Positions 19,630 through 29,420 are shown, counted from the first letter of the stretch. The stretch is 64,000 nucleotides of DNA from Allopontixanthobacter sediminis (GCF_009828115.1 NZ_WTYL01000003.1:258501-322500); one strand, 5' to 3'. Notes: generated by a model from the letters alone, not told the origin. Translations and numbers: made by a program.

Positions 19630-20909
19630 TGGCGATGCCGCGGATCAGCCGGGTTTTCGGCGCAGTGAACGTGGGATCATTCCGAATTTCGGCGATGATC
19701 ATGGGGGTTTCGGAAACCGGGGAGATGGTAGTCCTGGGATCGGGGCACCGTGCCAGCCAGGGCATCAAGCGCGGGTATGTCACCGATATGGCCGCGGCAA
19801 CCTACGCCATCCGCGATGCAGTGGAGCGGGCCGAAAAGAACGCCGGTACCAGCATCTCCAGTGTCTGGATCGGATGCGCCGGTGCGGGCCTCAAGAGCCG
19901 CATCGCCGAAGTCGAAATCGAGATCGGAGGACGCCGGATCGAAGAAGAGGACATCGAACATCTGCTGATCGCGGCGCGCGACAACATCCAGCCCGATGGC
20001 CGCATGGTGCTCCACGCACAGCCTGCGCATTACACGCTCGACGGCGCCAACGATGTCGCCAACCCCAAGGGCCTCCATGCGGAACGACTGCGGGTCGACG
20101 TCCACGTCATGCTTGCCGACGGTGCACCGGTGCGTAACCTGATCGAGGCGGTGCAGAACGCGCATCTGGACGTCGAATCCGTGGTCGCCGCACCCATTGC
20201 GGCGGGCTATGCTTGTCTGACGCCGGAAGAACGCGAACTCGGCACCGCGCTGATCGAGATTGGCGGGGAAGTCACCAACGTCTCGGTCTATCGCAAGGGC
20301 ATGTTGCTAGGCCTCAGCGCGATTCCGCTGGGTTCGGCGGATATTACCGACGCGGTTGCTTCCGCCTTCGGTATCCGGCGCTTCCAGGCCGAGCGGCTCA
20401 AATGCGTTGCCGGTTCTGCCATTGCCAGCCCGACGGATCATCGCGAGATGATCCCGGTCAACGGCCCGGGCGAAGAAAGCTCCGGCCCGGTCGCACGCGG
20501 TGCGGACGAACAGAATCGTATCCCCCGCGCCGAACTGGTGTCCGTTGTCACGCAGCAATTGTCGCGGTTGACCGATGAAGTCGGCCGATCGCTCAAGGAG
20601 CTGGGTTTTTCCGGTGCAGCGGGCAATCAGGTGGTTCTGACCGGCGGCGGAGCAGAACTCGCCGGTTTCGCAGAGTTCGCCCAGAGCGCGCTGGGCCGCA
20701 CAGTCCGGATCGGCAAACCGCCGGCCCTGCGCGGATTGCCTGAAGCCCATGCGACGCCCGGTTTCGCGACGCTGGCCGGCCTGTGTATCTATGCAGCAAA
20801 CGATCCGGTGGATATCCGTTCCATCGGTCCGAAACACCAAGCGACGACACGATATTCCGGTATCAGGATTTTCAGCCGCGTTTTGCGGGCAGCAAAAGAG
20901 TATTTTTAA
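19629..20909 (+). CDS. ftsA: Cell division protein FtsA
   Basis: Actin-like ATPase that anchors FtsZ filaments to the membrane. 426 residues. The N-terminal phosphate-1 region is FGAVNVGSFRIS, which differs from the usual DxGT/S form; the second phosphate loop is LIEIGGEVTNVSVY. The adenosine motif is VVLTGGGAELAGF, and GIRRFQAERLK lies between. The protein ends in the amphipathic helix IRIFSRVLRAAKEYF, the expected membrane-targeting sequence. ATG 19629 is preferred over TTG 19626 and ATG 19635, with a GGGGGC ribosome-binding site 5-10 bases upstream. A 134-bp gap follows before ftsZ. Confidence 0.95.
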   Translation: MAMPRISRVFGAVNVGSFRISAMIMGVSETGEMVVLGSGHRASQGIKRGYVTDMAAATYAIRDAVERAEKNAGTSISSVWIGCAGAGLKSRIAEVEIEIGGRRIEEEDIEHLLIAARDNIQPDGRMVLHAQPAHYTLDGANDVANPKGLHAERLRVDVHVMLADGAPVRNLIEAVQNAHLDVESVVAAPIAAGYACLTPEERELGTALIEIGGEVTNVSVYRKGMLLGLSAIPLGSADITDAVASAFGIRRFQAERLKCVAGSAIASPTDHREMIPVNGPGEESSGPVARGADEQNRIPRAELVSVVTQQLSRLTDEVGRSLKELGFSGAAGNQVVLTGGGAELAGFAEFAQSALGRTVRIGKPPALRGLPEAHATPGFATLAGLCIYAANDPVDIRSIGPKHQATTRYSGIRIFSRVLRAAKEYF

Positions 20910-21043
20910 CGCGAGGCACAGGTGATACCCACCGAATTAACCACTGTGGATAAGCGGATGCGTGCTATGCAAGCACGCCTCGCTTTGTGCCAAGCTATTC
21001 CGCGAAGTTTCTACAAGCCTTACGCCTCCTGGAGGGAAGTTAA
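20910..21043 (+). promoter_or_regulatory. ftsA-ftsZ gap with perfect inverted repeat
   Basis: The only sizeable gap inside the 16-gene cluster. It holds a perfect 7-bp inverted repeat, GCGTGCT (20960-20966) and AGCACGC (20972-20978), around a 5-base loop. TTAACCAC lies at 20937-20944, 7 of 8 bases matching the CtrA half-site TTAACCAT. A strong ribosome-binding site, GGAGGGAA, sits just before the ftsZ ATG. The repeat is not followed by a T-run, so it is unlikely to be an intrinsic terminator. A separate ftsZ promoter, an operator or an mRNA hairpin are all possible. Confidence 0.5.
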
Positions 21044-22672
21044 ATGAGTATCAATATCGGTCCCGCGGCAACGGATGACATGCGTCCGCGCATTACCGTT
21101 ATCGGTGTCGGCGGCGCAGGCGGGAACGCTATCGCCAACATGATCCATTCCAACATCGAAGGTGTCGAATTCATCGTCACCAACACCGATGCGCAGGCGC
21201 TGTCCAACGCGGTCGCCGAAAAGCGGATTCAGCTTGGACCGGACATCACTGGCGGACTGGGCGCCGGCGCACGGCCGGAAGTCGGCAAAGCGGCAGCGGA
21301 AGAAACCGTTGCAGAAATCGAAGACGCGTTGGAAGGCGTCAATATGTGCTTCATCGCCGCAGGCATGGGCGGCGGCACCGGTACCGGCGCGGCTCCCGTG
21401 ATTGCGGAAGCGGCCCGGCGCAAAGGCGTGCTGACAGTCGGTGTTGTGACCAAGCCGTTCCTGTTCGAGGGCACCCGGCGGATGCGCGCCGCGGAAGCCG
21501 GGATTGTCGAACTGCAGAAGCATGTCGACACCCTGATCGTAATTCCCAACCAGAACCTGTTCCTGATCGCGAAAGCGGACACGACCTTCAAGGAAGCCTT
21601 CATCCTCGCCGATGAAGTCCTGCAGCAGGGCGTCCGCTCGATCACCGACTTGATGGTCATGCCGGGCCTGATCAACCTCGATTTCGCCGACGTCCGCTCG
21701 GTCATGAGCGAAATGGGCAAAGCGATGATGGGTACGGGCGAGGGCGAGGGAGAGAACCGCGCACTCGACGCAGCAGAACGCGCGATTGCCAACCCGCTGC
21801 TCGATGGCGTTTCCATGCAGGGCGCCAAGGGCGTGATCATCTCGATCATCGGCGGCGAAGACATGAAGCTGCTCGAAGTGGACGAAGCCGCGAACCATAT
21901 TCGCGAGCTGGTCGACGAAGATGCAAACATCATCTGGGGCTCGGCGTTCAATCCCGACCTCGACGGGAAAATCCGCGTTTCGGTTGTCGCCACCGGTATC
22001 GAAGCCAACCTAGACACCGCGCCGATGGACCGGTCTTCGCTGTCTCTCGGCAGTTCGCGGGCGCCCAAGCGTCCGGTGCTGGAACTGCCGGGTGAAGATG
22101 AATTTACCGACGAAGTGACGCCCGAAACGGCGGAAAGTTTCGCCAATCTGGGCTCCTTCGAAACGGACGAGGAAGGCGAGTTCGACGAGGATGGCGACGT
22201 TGACGGCATCGTCGATCCGCTGGCAGGCATCCGTAGCTACGAAGCCGACGATAACGGCCCCTTGTCAGATCCCGCCGACGACCGGAGCGCTTCGGATTTT
22301 GACGGACATCGCGGTTTCGGATCCTCCACCGCAGAAGAAGACAGCAAGGACGACGAACCCCTGGACCTTCTCGCCGAGTCCGAAGAGAACGATTCAAAGC
22401 GGTCCCAGGACGAACTGCTGCTTGGAGGCGGACAAACGAACAGTTCAGCCAAGCCGGACGGGACCGGTTCGGAAGACGATTCCGCGCGCCGCCGCGGGCT
22501 GGTAGCAGGCGGCACTTCCAGCGCGGGCAGCACTTTGTTCGAACGTATGGCCAACCTGTCGCGGGGGGCCTCGGCCAGCCGCGAAGAGGAAGAGGATGAA
22601 GGCGACGACGATTCTGGCGATAGCGCCTCACTCAGCATTCCCCGTTTTCTCGGGCGTCAGAACAACCAGTAA
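21044..22672 (+). CDS. ftsZ: Cell division protein FtsZ
   Basis: Tubulin-like GTPase that forms the division ring. 542 residues. The GTPase core occupies about residues 1-320: [20 protein letters not shown], the tubulin signature [10 protein letters not shown] (109-118) and the catalytic loop [11 protein letters not shown]. An unusually long linker of roughly 200 residues follows, rich in Asp, Glu and Ser. The protein ends with the conserved C-terminal peptide [13 protein letters not shown] (530-542), the binding site for FtsA and other partners. Long linkers are known in alphaproteobacteria. The next gene encodes a SPOR protein rather than lpxC. Confidence 0.98.
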   Translation: MSINIGPAATDDMRPRITVIGVGGAGGNAIANMIHSNIEGVEFIVTNTDAQALSNAVAEKRIQLGPDITGGLGAGARPEVGKAAAEETVAEIEDALEGVNMCFIAAGMGGGTGTGAAPVIAEAARRKGVLTVGVVTKPFLFEGTRRMRAAEAGIVELQKHVDTLIVIPNQNLFLIAKADTTFKEAFILADEVLQQGVRSITDLMVMPGLINLDFADVRSVMSEMGKAMMGTGEGEGENRALDAAERAIANPLLDGVSMQGAKGVIISIIGGEDMKLLEVDEAANHIRELVDEDANIIWGSAFNPDLDGKIRVSVVATGIEANLDTAPMDRSSLSLGSSRAPKRPVLELPGEDEFTDEVTPETAESFANLGSFETDEEGEFDEDGDVDGIVDPLAGIRSYEADDNGPLSDPADDRSASDFDGHRGFGSSTAEEDSKDDEPLDLLAESEENDSKRSQDELLLGGGQTNSSAKPDGTGSEDDSARRRGLVAGGTSSAGSTLFERMANLSRGASASREEEEDEGDDDSGDSASLSIPRFLGRQNNQ

Positions 22673-22685
22673 TTGAGCCATTTAG

Positions 22686-22727
22686 CCAGTCGCCCCGCAG
22701 TGCGTTTTTCGCAGCGCGGGCGACTGG
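22686..22727 (+). terminator. Stem-loop after ftsZ, probable terminator
   Basis: Ten perfectly paired bases, CCAGTCGCCC at 22686-22695 with GGGCGACTGG at 22718-22727. An inner hairpin, TGCG-TTTTT-CGCA, lies at 22701-22713. It starts 13 bp after the ftsZ stop, where a terminator for the dcw cluster is expected. A clear T-run is missing after the right arm (TTGCC), so it may instead stabilise the 3' end or act with Rho. Confidence 0.5.
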
Positions 22728-22892
22728 TTGCCTGCCGATCACCGCGCCGCCGTGTCCGGCTGCCTCACTGCGGTTGCCGCAAGTCGTTACGGCGCTATTC
22801 AGCGATCATTGGCTAAAGGCCCGGCGTAGGCTGGAGGATAGCGGCGTGTGACGCGCCCGTTCCCGCCGATACCGGCTGAAAGGATATGTATC

Positions 22893-24575
22893 GTGTCCAA
22901 ATTCGAAGCGCGAAACCGCATTTCCGCAGCTGTCAGGTTCCTGTGCCTCGGCGGAGCGGCGGCATTTGCCCTTCCCTTGGCGGCGCAGAACGGTGAGGCA
23001 GCGCAGTCGCGCGCGGTCGTTCAGGCCCTTCCTCCCGCAGGGGTTGAGGATCTCAACATTGCACTGTCGCGACTGGCCCGCAATTCGCGTGACCTCAATG
23101 CGCTGATCGATGCAGGAAATGCCTCGCTGAAGTTGAACGATATCGATGCGGCGATCGGATTTTTCGGACGTGCGGATGAACTGTCGCCCGGAAATCCCTT
23201 GGTGAAGGTCGGACTAGCGGGGGCGTTCGTACGGTCCGAGCGTCCGATCGAGGCGCTACGGCTGTTCGACGAAGCGGAACGGGCGGGTGCCTCCACCGCC
23301 GCGCTCGCTGAAGAACGCGGGCTGGCATTCGACCTGGTGGGCGATCCGGTGTCGGCGCAGGCCCAGTATGCCCGGGCGATGTCCCTTAGCCCGAACGACG
23401 AACTGACCCGCCGCATGGCTCTGAGCCAGGCCATTTCCGGTAACCGTGTGGCATTTGAAAAAACCCTTTACCCCCTGCTCGAAAGGCGCGATCTCGCAGC
23501 CTACAGGACGCGGGCGTTTGCCTTGGCAATCCTCGGCGAAGAAGACGAAGCGGTCGCGATTGTGAAGGCGGTCATGCCGCCGGAGCTATCCGCTCGGATG
23601 ACCCCTTATCTAAACTATATGAACCGGCTGACAAAGGCTCAGCAGGCCGCCGCCGGTAACCTCGGGATCTTTCCCCGGGCAGCCCAGATTGGACGGGATG
23701 ACACGCGAATTGCCCAATATTCGGGGCCAGGTACAAGCTCCTCGCCGCCTGTCCGCAATGCAGACGCGGGGTTGACGCCGCAAGGCCCGCCGCTCGGGCC
23801 GGCGAACGCCGATAGTTCCAGCACCCGCCGCCGCCCCGATCGCGGCACCAGCGCCGTAGCCGTGCCAGCGCAGGTTCCGGGTTCCGGTCAGGCAACCGTC
23901 CAGACAGTCCAACTCGCGGCCGATAGCGCGATTGTAGGTCCGCAGCCTGCCAGCAGTGAATTGCCGCCGGTGACCGGGGGCGTCCGCCCCGGTTTCGATT
24001 TGGCGCGGGCGGGCTCGACTTCTGCAAATCCGCCTACGGTCCAGCTGGCGTCGGAGAATGTGGCGGTAGTTCAGCAAATTCCCGCAGCAAGTCCGCAAAC
24101 CGCGCCGGTACCCGTCACCCCTTCGCTGAGCGTCGCGGACGCTTTCGCCGGATTGACGTTGCAATCGGTGGTTCCCACCACCGCGGGGGCGGTAGATATC
24201 ACCGCGATCAAGCCGAAGCGCGAAATCGCAGTGAAGCCTGCGCCGAAACCGGAACCGAAACCGGCAGCGAAGCCTGAGCCGCAGAAGCATCCGAGCCGCA
24301 TCTGGGTGCAGGTTGCCACCGGCAGGGACCGCGACGCACTGGCGTTCGACTGGCGGCGGATAAGCCGGAAGGCTCCAACGGTGCTGGGCGACAAGGCCAA
24401 GCCGGCGGTCAAACCTTATCTGGCGGATTGGGGGCAGACAAACCGATTGCTCGCAGGCCCATATGCGTCCGAGAAGGCGGCCCAGTCTGCCGTCGCGGCG
24501 CTGAAGGCGGACGGGATCGACAGCTTCACCTTCACCAGTTCAACTGGCGAGGAAGTGGATGATCTGCCTCGCTAA
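22893..24575 (+). CDS. TPR and SPOR domain periplasmic protein
   Basis: 560 residues. The start chosen is the GTG at 22893, because it gives a signal peptide (SKFEARNR, then a hydrophobic stretch to ALPLAAQ) and has AAAGGA upstream; an in-frame GTG at 22848 would add 15 residues. TPR-like helical repeats cover about residues 45-215 (DIDAAIGFFGRADELSPGNP is typical). A long Pro/Ala/Thr/Val-rich linker runs to about 470. The C-terminal SPOR domain is HPSRIWVQVATGRDR to SFTFTSSTGEE. SPOR domains bind denuded glycan strands at septa, which fits the position right after ftsZ. It is probably a septal wall protein; the exact role is unknown. Confidence 0.82.
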   Translation: MSKFEARNRISAAVRFLCLGGAAAFALPLAAQNGEAAQSRAVVQALPPAGVEDLNIALSRLARNSRDLNALIDAGNASLKLNDIDAAIGFFGRADELSPGNPLVKVGLAGAFVRSERPIEALRLFDEAERAGASTAALAEERGLAFDLVGDPVSAQAQYARAMSLSPNDELTRRMALSQAISGNRVAFEKTLYPLLERRDLAAYRTRAFALAILGEEDEAVAIVKAVMPPELSARMTPYLNYMNRLTKAQQAAAGNLGIFPRAAQIGRDDTRIAQYSGPGTSSSPPVRNADAGLTPQGPPLGPANADSSSTRRRPDRGTSAVAVPAQVPGSGQATVQTVQLAADSAIVGPQPASSELPPVTGGVRPGFDLARAGSTSANPPTVQLASENVAVVQQIPAASPQTAPVPVTPSLSVADAFAGLTLQSVVPTTAGAVDITAIKPKREIAVKPAPKPEPKPAAKPEPQKHPSRIWVQVATGRDRDALAFDWRRISRKAPTVLGDKAKPAVKPYLADWGQTNRLLAGPYASEKAAQSAVAALKADGIDSFTFTSSTGEEVDDLPR

Positions 24576-24748
24576 AGTTGAAGTAATCCAGGGCCAAGCG
24601 GCGGATTTGCAAAGTCTTTTGCACAGGCTTTGAACAGGCAAGTTTATTTCTCCCCAACTGCCCGACGGATGTCCATTGCGGAATCAGGCCAAGGCAAGGC
24701 ATCTCCCCGATCGATGGCCAGCACCCTGGCCCGCAAATGGGACGCGTA

Positions 24749-25255
24749 ATGAGAGCCGGTCAGACCGAATTAGTAGCGAATGATGATGCGCCTCCGGTCG
24801 ATATGCTTGCCGCGCTGTTCGAAGCGCGCGGCTGGCCCTTCCAGGCGGTTTCGGACGATGAGATGTCGGGCGAAATCCAGGGCAGCTGGGCCAAATACCA
24901 GCTACGGTGCATTTGGCGGTCGGAAGATAACGTGCTGCAGCTCCTGTGCCTGCCCGATATTCGCGTCGCCGAAGACAAGCGCAGCCAGGCGTTCGAACTG
25001 GTAGCGATGGTCAACGAACAGATGTGGCTGGGGCATTTCGACGTCTGGTCCAATGGCGGGATGCTGCTGTACCGTAACGGCGCAATGCTGGGCGATGACG
25101 GGCTCCTTAGTCTCGACCAGGCGCAGGCGCTCGTCGAAACTGCGGTCGAGGAATGCGACCGGTTCTATCCTGCGTTCCAGTTCGTGCTGTGGGGCGATAA
25201 ATCCCCCAGGGACGCCCTGGAAAACGCGCTGGTGGACGCAGCGGGCGAGGCTTGA
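24749..25255 (+). CDS. YbjN domain-containing protein
   Basis: 168 residues, soluble, no signal peptide. The YbjN fold is recognisable from VDMLAALFEARGWPF, WAKYQLRCIWRSED, LLCLPDIRV, VNEQMWLGHFDVWS and the C-terminal helix AVEECDRFYPAFQFVLWG. YbjN proteins resemble type III secretion chaperones in fold; their function is not settled. The ATG at 24749 is used because GGGA lies 7 bases upstream; another in-frame ATG at 24737 is possible. The stop is 47 bp before proC, with which it probably forms an operon. The 173-bp gap upstream contains a 6-bp hairpin (24608-24623) and otherwise nothing I recognise. Confidence 0.8.
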   Translation: MRAGQTELVANDDAPPVDMLAALFEARGWPFQAVSDDEMSGEIQGSWAKYQLRCIWRSEDNVLQLLCLPDIRVAEDKRSQAFELVAMVNEQMWLGHFDVWSNGGMLLYRNGAMLGDDGLLSLDQAQALVETAVEECDRFYPAFQFVLWGDKSPRDALENALVDAAGEA

Positions 25256-25302
25256 TACCCCGCACGCGCCGGGACGGTTCCGGTGCGTTGGGAAGTAGAA
25301 TT

Positions 25303-26109
25303 ATGGCGTTGGACAAGATCCTGATCGTGGGCTTTGGGAAAATGGCGCAGGCCATGGTCGAAGGCTGGCTTGCCTCGGGGATATCACCTGACCGGTTCGC
25401 CATCTACCATCCGCGCCGGTCCGAAGCGCCTGCCGGAATAGCGCTTCACAACGAATGGCCGGACGAGCATTTCGATGCCGTTCTGCTGGCGGTGAAGCCG
25501 CAGATGCTGGGCGAGCTCGCGCCTCAACTTGAGCCTTTGATCGGTCCCGATACGGTGCTTGTTTCCGTACTTGCGGGCATCGATCTGGCCGGACTGCGGA
25601 GAGTATTCCCTCGTGCGGGCGGCATTGCGCGGTTCATGCCCAATCTTGCGGTTGCCTTGCGGAAATCACCCAATGCCTTGGCGGCCACGGGTCTGGACGA
25701 TGCGCAGCGGGAAGAACTTACCCGGCTTGCGGAAGCGGTCGGCAGCGCCGAGTGGCTTGACGATGAAAGTCAGTTCAATCTCGTGACCGCGCTGGCCGGT
25801 TCGGGGCCAGGCTTCGTTTTCCGGTTCATCGACGCGCTTGCCGGCGGTGCAGCGGACATGGGGCTGGACCGGGCGCAGGCCGACCGCCTCGCGACCGCGA
25901 TGGTGGAAGGAGCCAGCGCCTTGGCGGGGGCCTCGGAACATTCTGCGGCCGAGCTAGCGGCCCGTGTTGCGAGCAAGGGCGGGATGACCCAGAAGGGCCT
26001 TGATGTGCTCGATGACGGTGCAGCATTGCAAGAACTGCTTCGGGAATGCTTGCGCGCCGCGCGCGACCGAGGTGCCGAAATGGCGGAAATGGCCGGGGAC
26101 AAGGGTTAA
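25303..26109 (+). CDS. proC: Pyrroline-5-carboxylate reductase
   Basis: Final step of proline synthesis: NAD(P)H reduction of pyrroline-5-carboxylate. 268 residues. The N-terminal Rossmann loop is VGFGKMAQAMVEGW. AVKPQMLGEL and LAGIDLAGL follow, then FMPNLAVALRKS. The C-terminal ProC signature region reads GASALAGASEHSAAELAARVASKGGMTQKG in overlapping segments, with the substrate-binding SKGGMTQ. The ATG at 25303 has GGGAAG about 9 bases upstream. Together with proB at 29.5 kb it covers two of three proline steps; proA is not in the window. Confidence 0.94.
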   Translation: MALDKILIVGFGKMAQAMVEGWLASGISPDRFAIYHPRRSEAPAGIALHNEWPDEHFDAVLLAVKPQMLGELAPQLEPLIGPDTVLVSVLAGIDLAGLRRVFPRAGGIARFMPNLAVALRKSPNALAATGLDDAQREELTRLAEAVGSAEWLDDESQFNLVTALAGSGPGFVFRFIDALAGGAADMGLDRAQADRLATAMVEGASALAGASEHSAAELAARVASKGGMTQKGLDVLDDGAALQELLRECLRAARDRGAEMAEMAGDKG

Positions 26110-26203
26110 AATCCCGCTAACTTTTCGCACACACGGCAGGTGGACCGAATTTGTCCGGTTTTACTTGAAAAATACCCCGCTTACCCCGATATTGTTTCCA
26201 GAA

Positions 26204-26224
26204 CCGGTGCCGGTACGGCGCCGG
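26204..26224 (+). promoter_or_regulatory. Stem-loop just upstream of the BI-1 gene
   Basis: CCGGTGCC (26204-26211) pairs with GGCGCCGG (26217-26224), with one T-G wobble and a 5-base loop. The strong ribosome-binding site AAAAGGAG follows directly, so the hairpin would sit in the mRNA leader next to the translation start. An RNA element upstream of YbhL/BI-1 genes (the ybhL motif) has been described in alphaproteobacteria, mainly Rhizobiales. Whether this is related is not established from one sequence. Confidence 0.35.
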
Positions 26225-26243
26225 AAAAGGAGTAATGATCACA

Positions 26244-27017
26244 ATGGCAGATTGGAAAGATCCCCGCACCGCACGTACGGGTTTCGGAACGTCTCCAAAC
26301 CTGACGGGTGAAGTTGCCGGCCGCGAGATTTTTGACGCGGGCCTGCGCAAGCACATGCTGTCGATCTACAATTACATGGCGTCGGGCGTCCTGCTGACCG
26401 GTATCGTCGCGCTTTTGACGGCACAGTCCGGCTTGGCGCTGACTTTCGCAAGCGGTCCGATGATGTGGCTGGTAGCCCTGTCGCCGCTCGCAATCGTGTT
26501 CGCGATGAGCTTCGGCCAGAACAAATTCTCCACCGCAACTCTGCAGGCCATGTTCTGGGGCTTCGCGGTGCTGATGGGCTTGTCGCTGTCGACCATCTTC
26601 CTGGTCTACACCGGCGGTTCGATCGCAGCGACGTTCTTCGCTACGGCGGGCGCGTTTGCCGGCCTTAGCCTGTTCGGTTACACCACCAAGAAGGATTTGT
26701 CCGGTTGGGGCAGCTTCCTGATCATGGGCGTGATCGGCCTCATCATCGCCAGCGTCGTGAATATCTTCATGCAGTCCAGCGTGCTGGAACTTGCCGTGAG
26801 CTTCCTCGGTGTGCTGATTTTCGCGGGCCTCACCGCCTACGATACGCAGCGCCTCAAGCGCGAATATCTGGCCATCCAGAACGCCAAGGTAACCAACCCG
26901 GCAATGGCGCAGGCATTCCCCGTCGGCAAGATGGTGATTATGGGTGCACTCAGCCTGTACCTCGATTTCATCAACATGTTCCTGTTCCTGCTGCGGTTCA
27001 TGGGTTCACGCGAGTGA
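26244..27017 (+). CDS. Bax inhibitor-1/YccA (YbhL-like) membrane protein
   Basis: 257 residues with seven hydrophobic segments after an N-terminal cytoplasmic stretch of about 40 residues. BI-1 family landmarks are LRKHMLSIYNYMASGVLLTGIVAL, the segment FAGLTAYDTQRLKREY, which holds the conserved Asp of the calcium/pH-sensing site, and ALSLYLDFINMFLFLLRFMG at the C-terminus. In bacteria the family forms calcium-leak channels or protease-interacting membrane proteins. ATG 26244 is preferred to ATG 26235, because AAGGAG ends only 2 bases before the first. A good terminator follows at 27080. Confidence 0.9.
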   Translation: MADWKDPRTARTGFGTSPNLTGEVAGREIFDAGLRKHMLSIYNYMASGVLLTGIVALLTAQSGLALTFASGPMMWLVALSPLAIVFAMSFGQNKFSTATLQAMFWGFAVLMGLSLSTIFLVYTGGSIAATFFATAGAFAGLSLFGYTTKKDLSGWGSFLIMGVIGLIIASVVNIFMQSSVLELAVSFLGVLIFAGLTAYDTQRLKREYLAIQNAKVTNPAMAQAFPVGKMVIMGALSLYLDFINMFLFLLRFMGSRE

Positions 27018-27079
27018 TCTCCGACCGCTGGCCGCGTGCCGGCGGATTCAACTGACCGCATACAGGACTCGTCCTGACG

Positions 27080-27110
27080 ATGCCCGGAGTGCTCAATGCA
27101 TTCCGGGCAT
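27080..27110 (+). terminator. Intrinsic terminator after the BI-1 gene
   Basis: ATGCCCGGAGTGC (27080-27092) pairs with GCATTCCGGGCAT (27098-27110), 13 pairs including one G-T wobble, around a short loop. TTTCTTTG follows immediately. It lies 62 bp after the BI-1 stop and points along the plus strand. This is the clearest Rho-independent terminator in the window. Confidence 0.85.
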
Positions 27111-27207
27111 TTTCTTTGTCCGCGCATGGCGTTAGATAATGTCGCGCAACGATTAGCGGATTCAGCGCAGCGAAAGGCTTCGCCCGTTACCGTTCTGACA
27201 ACAAGGG

Positions 27208-27227
27208 GTCCGGCCGTGATGCCGGAC
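27208..27227 (+). promoter_or_regulatory. Inverted repeat in the leader of the polyproline lipoprotein
   Basis: GTCCGGC (27208-27214) and GCCGGAC (27221-27227) form a perfect 7-bp stem around CGTGAT. The ribosome-binding site AGGAG is 5-9 bases further on, and the ATG is at 27248. It may be an operator or an RNA hairpin affecting initiation. No T-run follows, so it is not a terminator. Confidence 0.35.
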
Positions 27228-27247
27228 GAACAGGAGAGCCGCGTTTA

Positions 27248-28279
27248 ATGTCCGAATCGAGCCAGCCACCAATTCGCATTATCTTAGTGGCTTGCGGACT
27301 GGCCGCTTTGGCAGCGTGCGCTACGCCTCCGCCGCCGCCCCCGCCGCCTCCGCCGCCGCCGCCTGTTCAGGTAGTAATTCCTGCGCGGCCGATTCCTCCC
27401 AGTGGGGCCGTTTCATTGATGGCAATCCCGGCTGTCGGCGCCGATGGTATTCGTCAGACGGTCAATTACAACATTACCCCCGAGCAGACTGTATGGAACT
27501 TGCGGTCTGCCCTGAATGTCGCGGCGCTGAATTGCCAAGACCCCCAGCATGCCACCATCCTTCCAGCGTATGCCTCGCTGCTCACTCGCAACAAACGCGA
27601 ATTGACCTCGGTAAACCGGGAAGTGACCAAGCAATTTCGCGATCGTTACGGATCGCAGGGCCAAAATGCGCAGGATGACTATATGACGCAGGTCTATAAT
27701 TATTTCGCGCTGCCCCCGGCGATCGATGAATTCTGCAATGTCGCGACACGGGTGGCCGACGAATCGCTGGCGGTTGCCCCGGCGGACCTCGAAACTTTCG
27801 CCGCTCGCGGGCTTCAGTCACTGGAAGCTGTGTTCGAGGACTTCTACCGTTCCTATGAGCAATACCGGGTCAATGTCGCCATGTGGGATGCGCGCTATGG
27901 TCCGCCGCAGGCTGTCAATCCGGCATCCTATACCGGCGCGGCATATTATACTCCGGCGGACCAGGGGTTCGGCCCCGAAGTACGCGGCGAACCGGTGTTC
28001 ATTTCGGAGCCGGTCGTTGAACGTCCGGATACCGCTCTGACCGCTTCACCCGGTGTTTCACCCGAAACGGCACTAATTGCCGCGCCCCCGACCGTCGAAA
28101 CCGGTTCGACGATTACCCCGTCGATATTTGCCGAACCTGCAACGAGCCCGTCCCCTTCCGCAGACATGCCGTCCGTCGACACCCCGGTTACCGAGGCGCC
28201 AGCAGACGGGGTTCCAGCATCGGAAACGGTTTTCGTGTCCAATCCGGTCGTCGCTCCGATACCCGAGGAGGGTGACTGA
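27248..28279 (+). CDS. Polyproline lipoprotein of unknown function
   Basis: 343 residues. An N-terminal signal peptide ends in the lipobox LAAC, so Cys24 should be lipidated. The mature protein begins Cys-Ala-Thr followed by 13 consecutive prolines, then PVQVVIPARPIPPSG. The central region (about 60-210) looks helical and folded, with SLMAIPAVGADGIRQTVNYN and NVAALNC. The last about 120 residues are Pro/Ser/Thr/Val-rich and low in complexity. The lipid anchor and proline spacer suggest a protein that reaches through the periplasm. Thirteen prolines should make translation dependent on elongation factor P. No function is recognised. Confidence 0.75.
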   Translation: MSESSQPPIRIILVACGLAALAACATPPPPPPPPPPPPPVQVVIPARPIPPSGAVSLMAIPAVGADGIRQTVNYNITPEQTVWNLRSALNVAALNCQDPQHATILPAYASLLTRNKRELTSVNREVTKQFRDRYGSQGQNAQDDYMTQVYNYFALPPAIDEFCNVATRVADESLAVAPADLETFAARGLQSLEAVFEDFYRSYEQYRVNVAMWDARYGPPQAVNPASYTGAAYYTPADQGFGPEVRGEPVFISEPVVERPDTALTASPGVSPETALIAAPPTVETGSTITPSIFAEPATSPSPSADMPSVDTPVTEAPADGVPASETVFVSNPVVAPIPEEGD

Positions 28280-28355
28280 GGATGCGTTGCGGTCCCCTGG
28301 GACAATAAGACCCGAGGCAATATCAGGACTCGTGCGATCGGGCGGGAACCTCTAA

Positions 28356-29420
<1,065 letters not shown>

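Noticed and set aside
24600-24630. 6-bp hairpin after the TPR-SPOR gene as terminator
   Set aside because: TGCAAA/TTTGCA is short, AT-rich and lacks a GC stem and a trailing T-run.
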